DNA from: Candidatus Magasanikbacteria bacterium RIFCSPLOWO2_12_FULL_43_12 | GTDB lineage: Bacteria > Patescibacteriota > Patescibacteriia > Magasanikbacterales > UBA922 | Direction of reading: 5' to 3' | DNA length: 39,470 bases | Assembly (NCBI GenBank): GCA_001783065.1 | Contig: MFQN01000028.1 | Location: 1 to 39,470 of the forward strand | In this document: positions 39,453 through 39,470 of the stretch, one piece after another | Position numbering within the stretch: position 1 is the first letter of the stretch | Layout of the letters: the number at the start of each line of letters is the position of its first letter | Translations under genes and position numbers: made by a program | The notes under the pieces: generated by a model | The model's input: the letters and a program-made list of their open reading frames with translations, nothing else | Database searches by the model: none | Told to the model about the DNA's origin: nothing

Positions 39453-39470
39453 CTGTCATTGCGAGGAGCT
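39453..39470. repeat. Start of another palindromic repeat at the window edge
   Basis: CTGTCATTGCGAGGAGCT is cut by the end of the window. It lies upstream of the TagA-family gene. Confidence 0.75.

Overview
This window looks like a piece of a small, AT-leaning genome of the candidate phyla radiation (Patescibacteria, probably a Parcubacteria-type lineage). That placement is inference. It rests on a SecA with an extra segment after its Walker A domain, a MurF-type ligase fused to a membrane domain, a short proline--tRNA ligase without the editing insertion, FtsEX plus a complete mreBCD-mrdA cluster, an archaeal-RibL-like nucleotidyltransferase, tight gene packing, and start codons that mostly lack Shine-Dalgarno sequences. 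UGA serves as an ordinary stop codon in about ten genes, so this is not a UGA-glycine lineage.

Layout. 1-986 holds no convincing gene but is GC-rich and full of nested complementary segments, and I read it as a large structured RNA or a very long secA leader. 987-3710 is secA, ending at an in-frame TGA that replaces the glycine codon of its C-terminal zinc finger. 3838-7302 holds two poorly known proteins, tRNA-Thr, a small membrane protein and ftsEX. 7303-11130 is accessory in character: tRNA-Gln, a decayed acetyltransferase fragment, a DUF3800 protein, a PAP2 phosphatase, two tiny genes that each have their own strong promoter, Shine-Dalgarno sequence, GC-rich palindrome and terminator, a GreA paralogue and a cupin. 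11140-15975 encodes an ABC exporter and a UvrD-like helicase with a C-terminal iron-sulphur PD-(D/E)XK nuclease. 16093-16828 is a multi-armed palindrome followed by an acetyltransferase gene bracketed by perfect 16-bp inverted repeats. 16859-19501 holds two methyltransferases, a DUF721/DciA-like protein and membrane proteins.

19507-25054 is a tight operon proS-mreB-mreC-mreD-mrdA for cell shape and wall elongation. 25223-29605 carries a second greA, then lysS, a RibL-like nucleotidyltransferase, rdgB and serS. 29695-35277 is an overlapping run of hydrolase, membrane-MurF, DegT-family aminotransferase, FemX-like aminoacyltransferase and ftsQ, which together suggest peptidoglycan precursor and bridge synthesis linked to division. 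On the minus strand, 35401-39386 holds a coiled-coil M23 peptidase, gltX, a small unknown gene and a WecG/TagA glycosyltransferase.

A palindromic repeat family (core CTGTCATTGCGAGGA and its partner arm GGATTGCTTCGTC) appears at seven places. It sits between genes, supplies the last codons of serS, and lies in frame inside the TagA gene, much like Rickettsia palindromic elements. The strongest leads are the structured RNA upstream of secA, the in-frame repeat, the secA nonsense codon, the palindrome-plus-cassette at 16.1-16.8 kb, and the pair of small transcription units at 9.2-9.6 and 10.7-11.1 kb.
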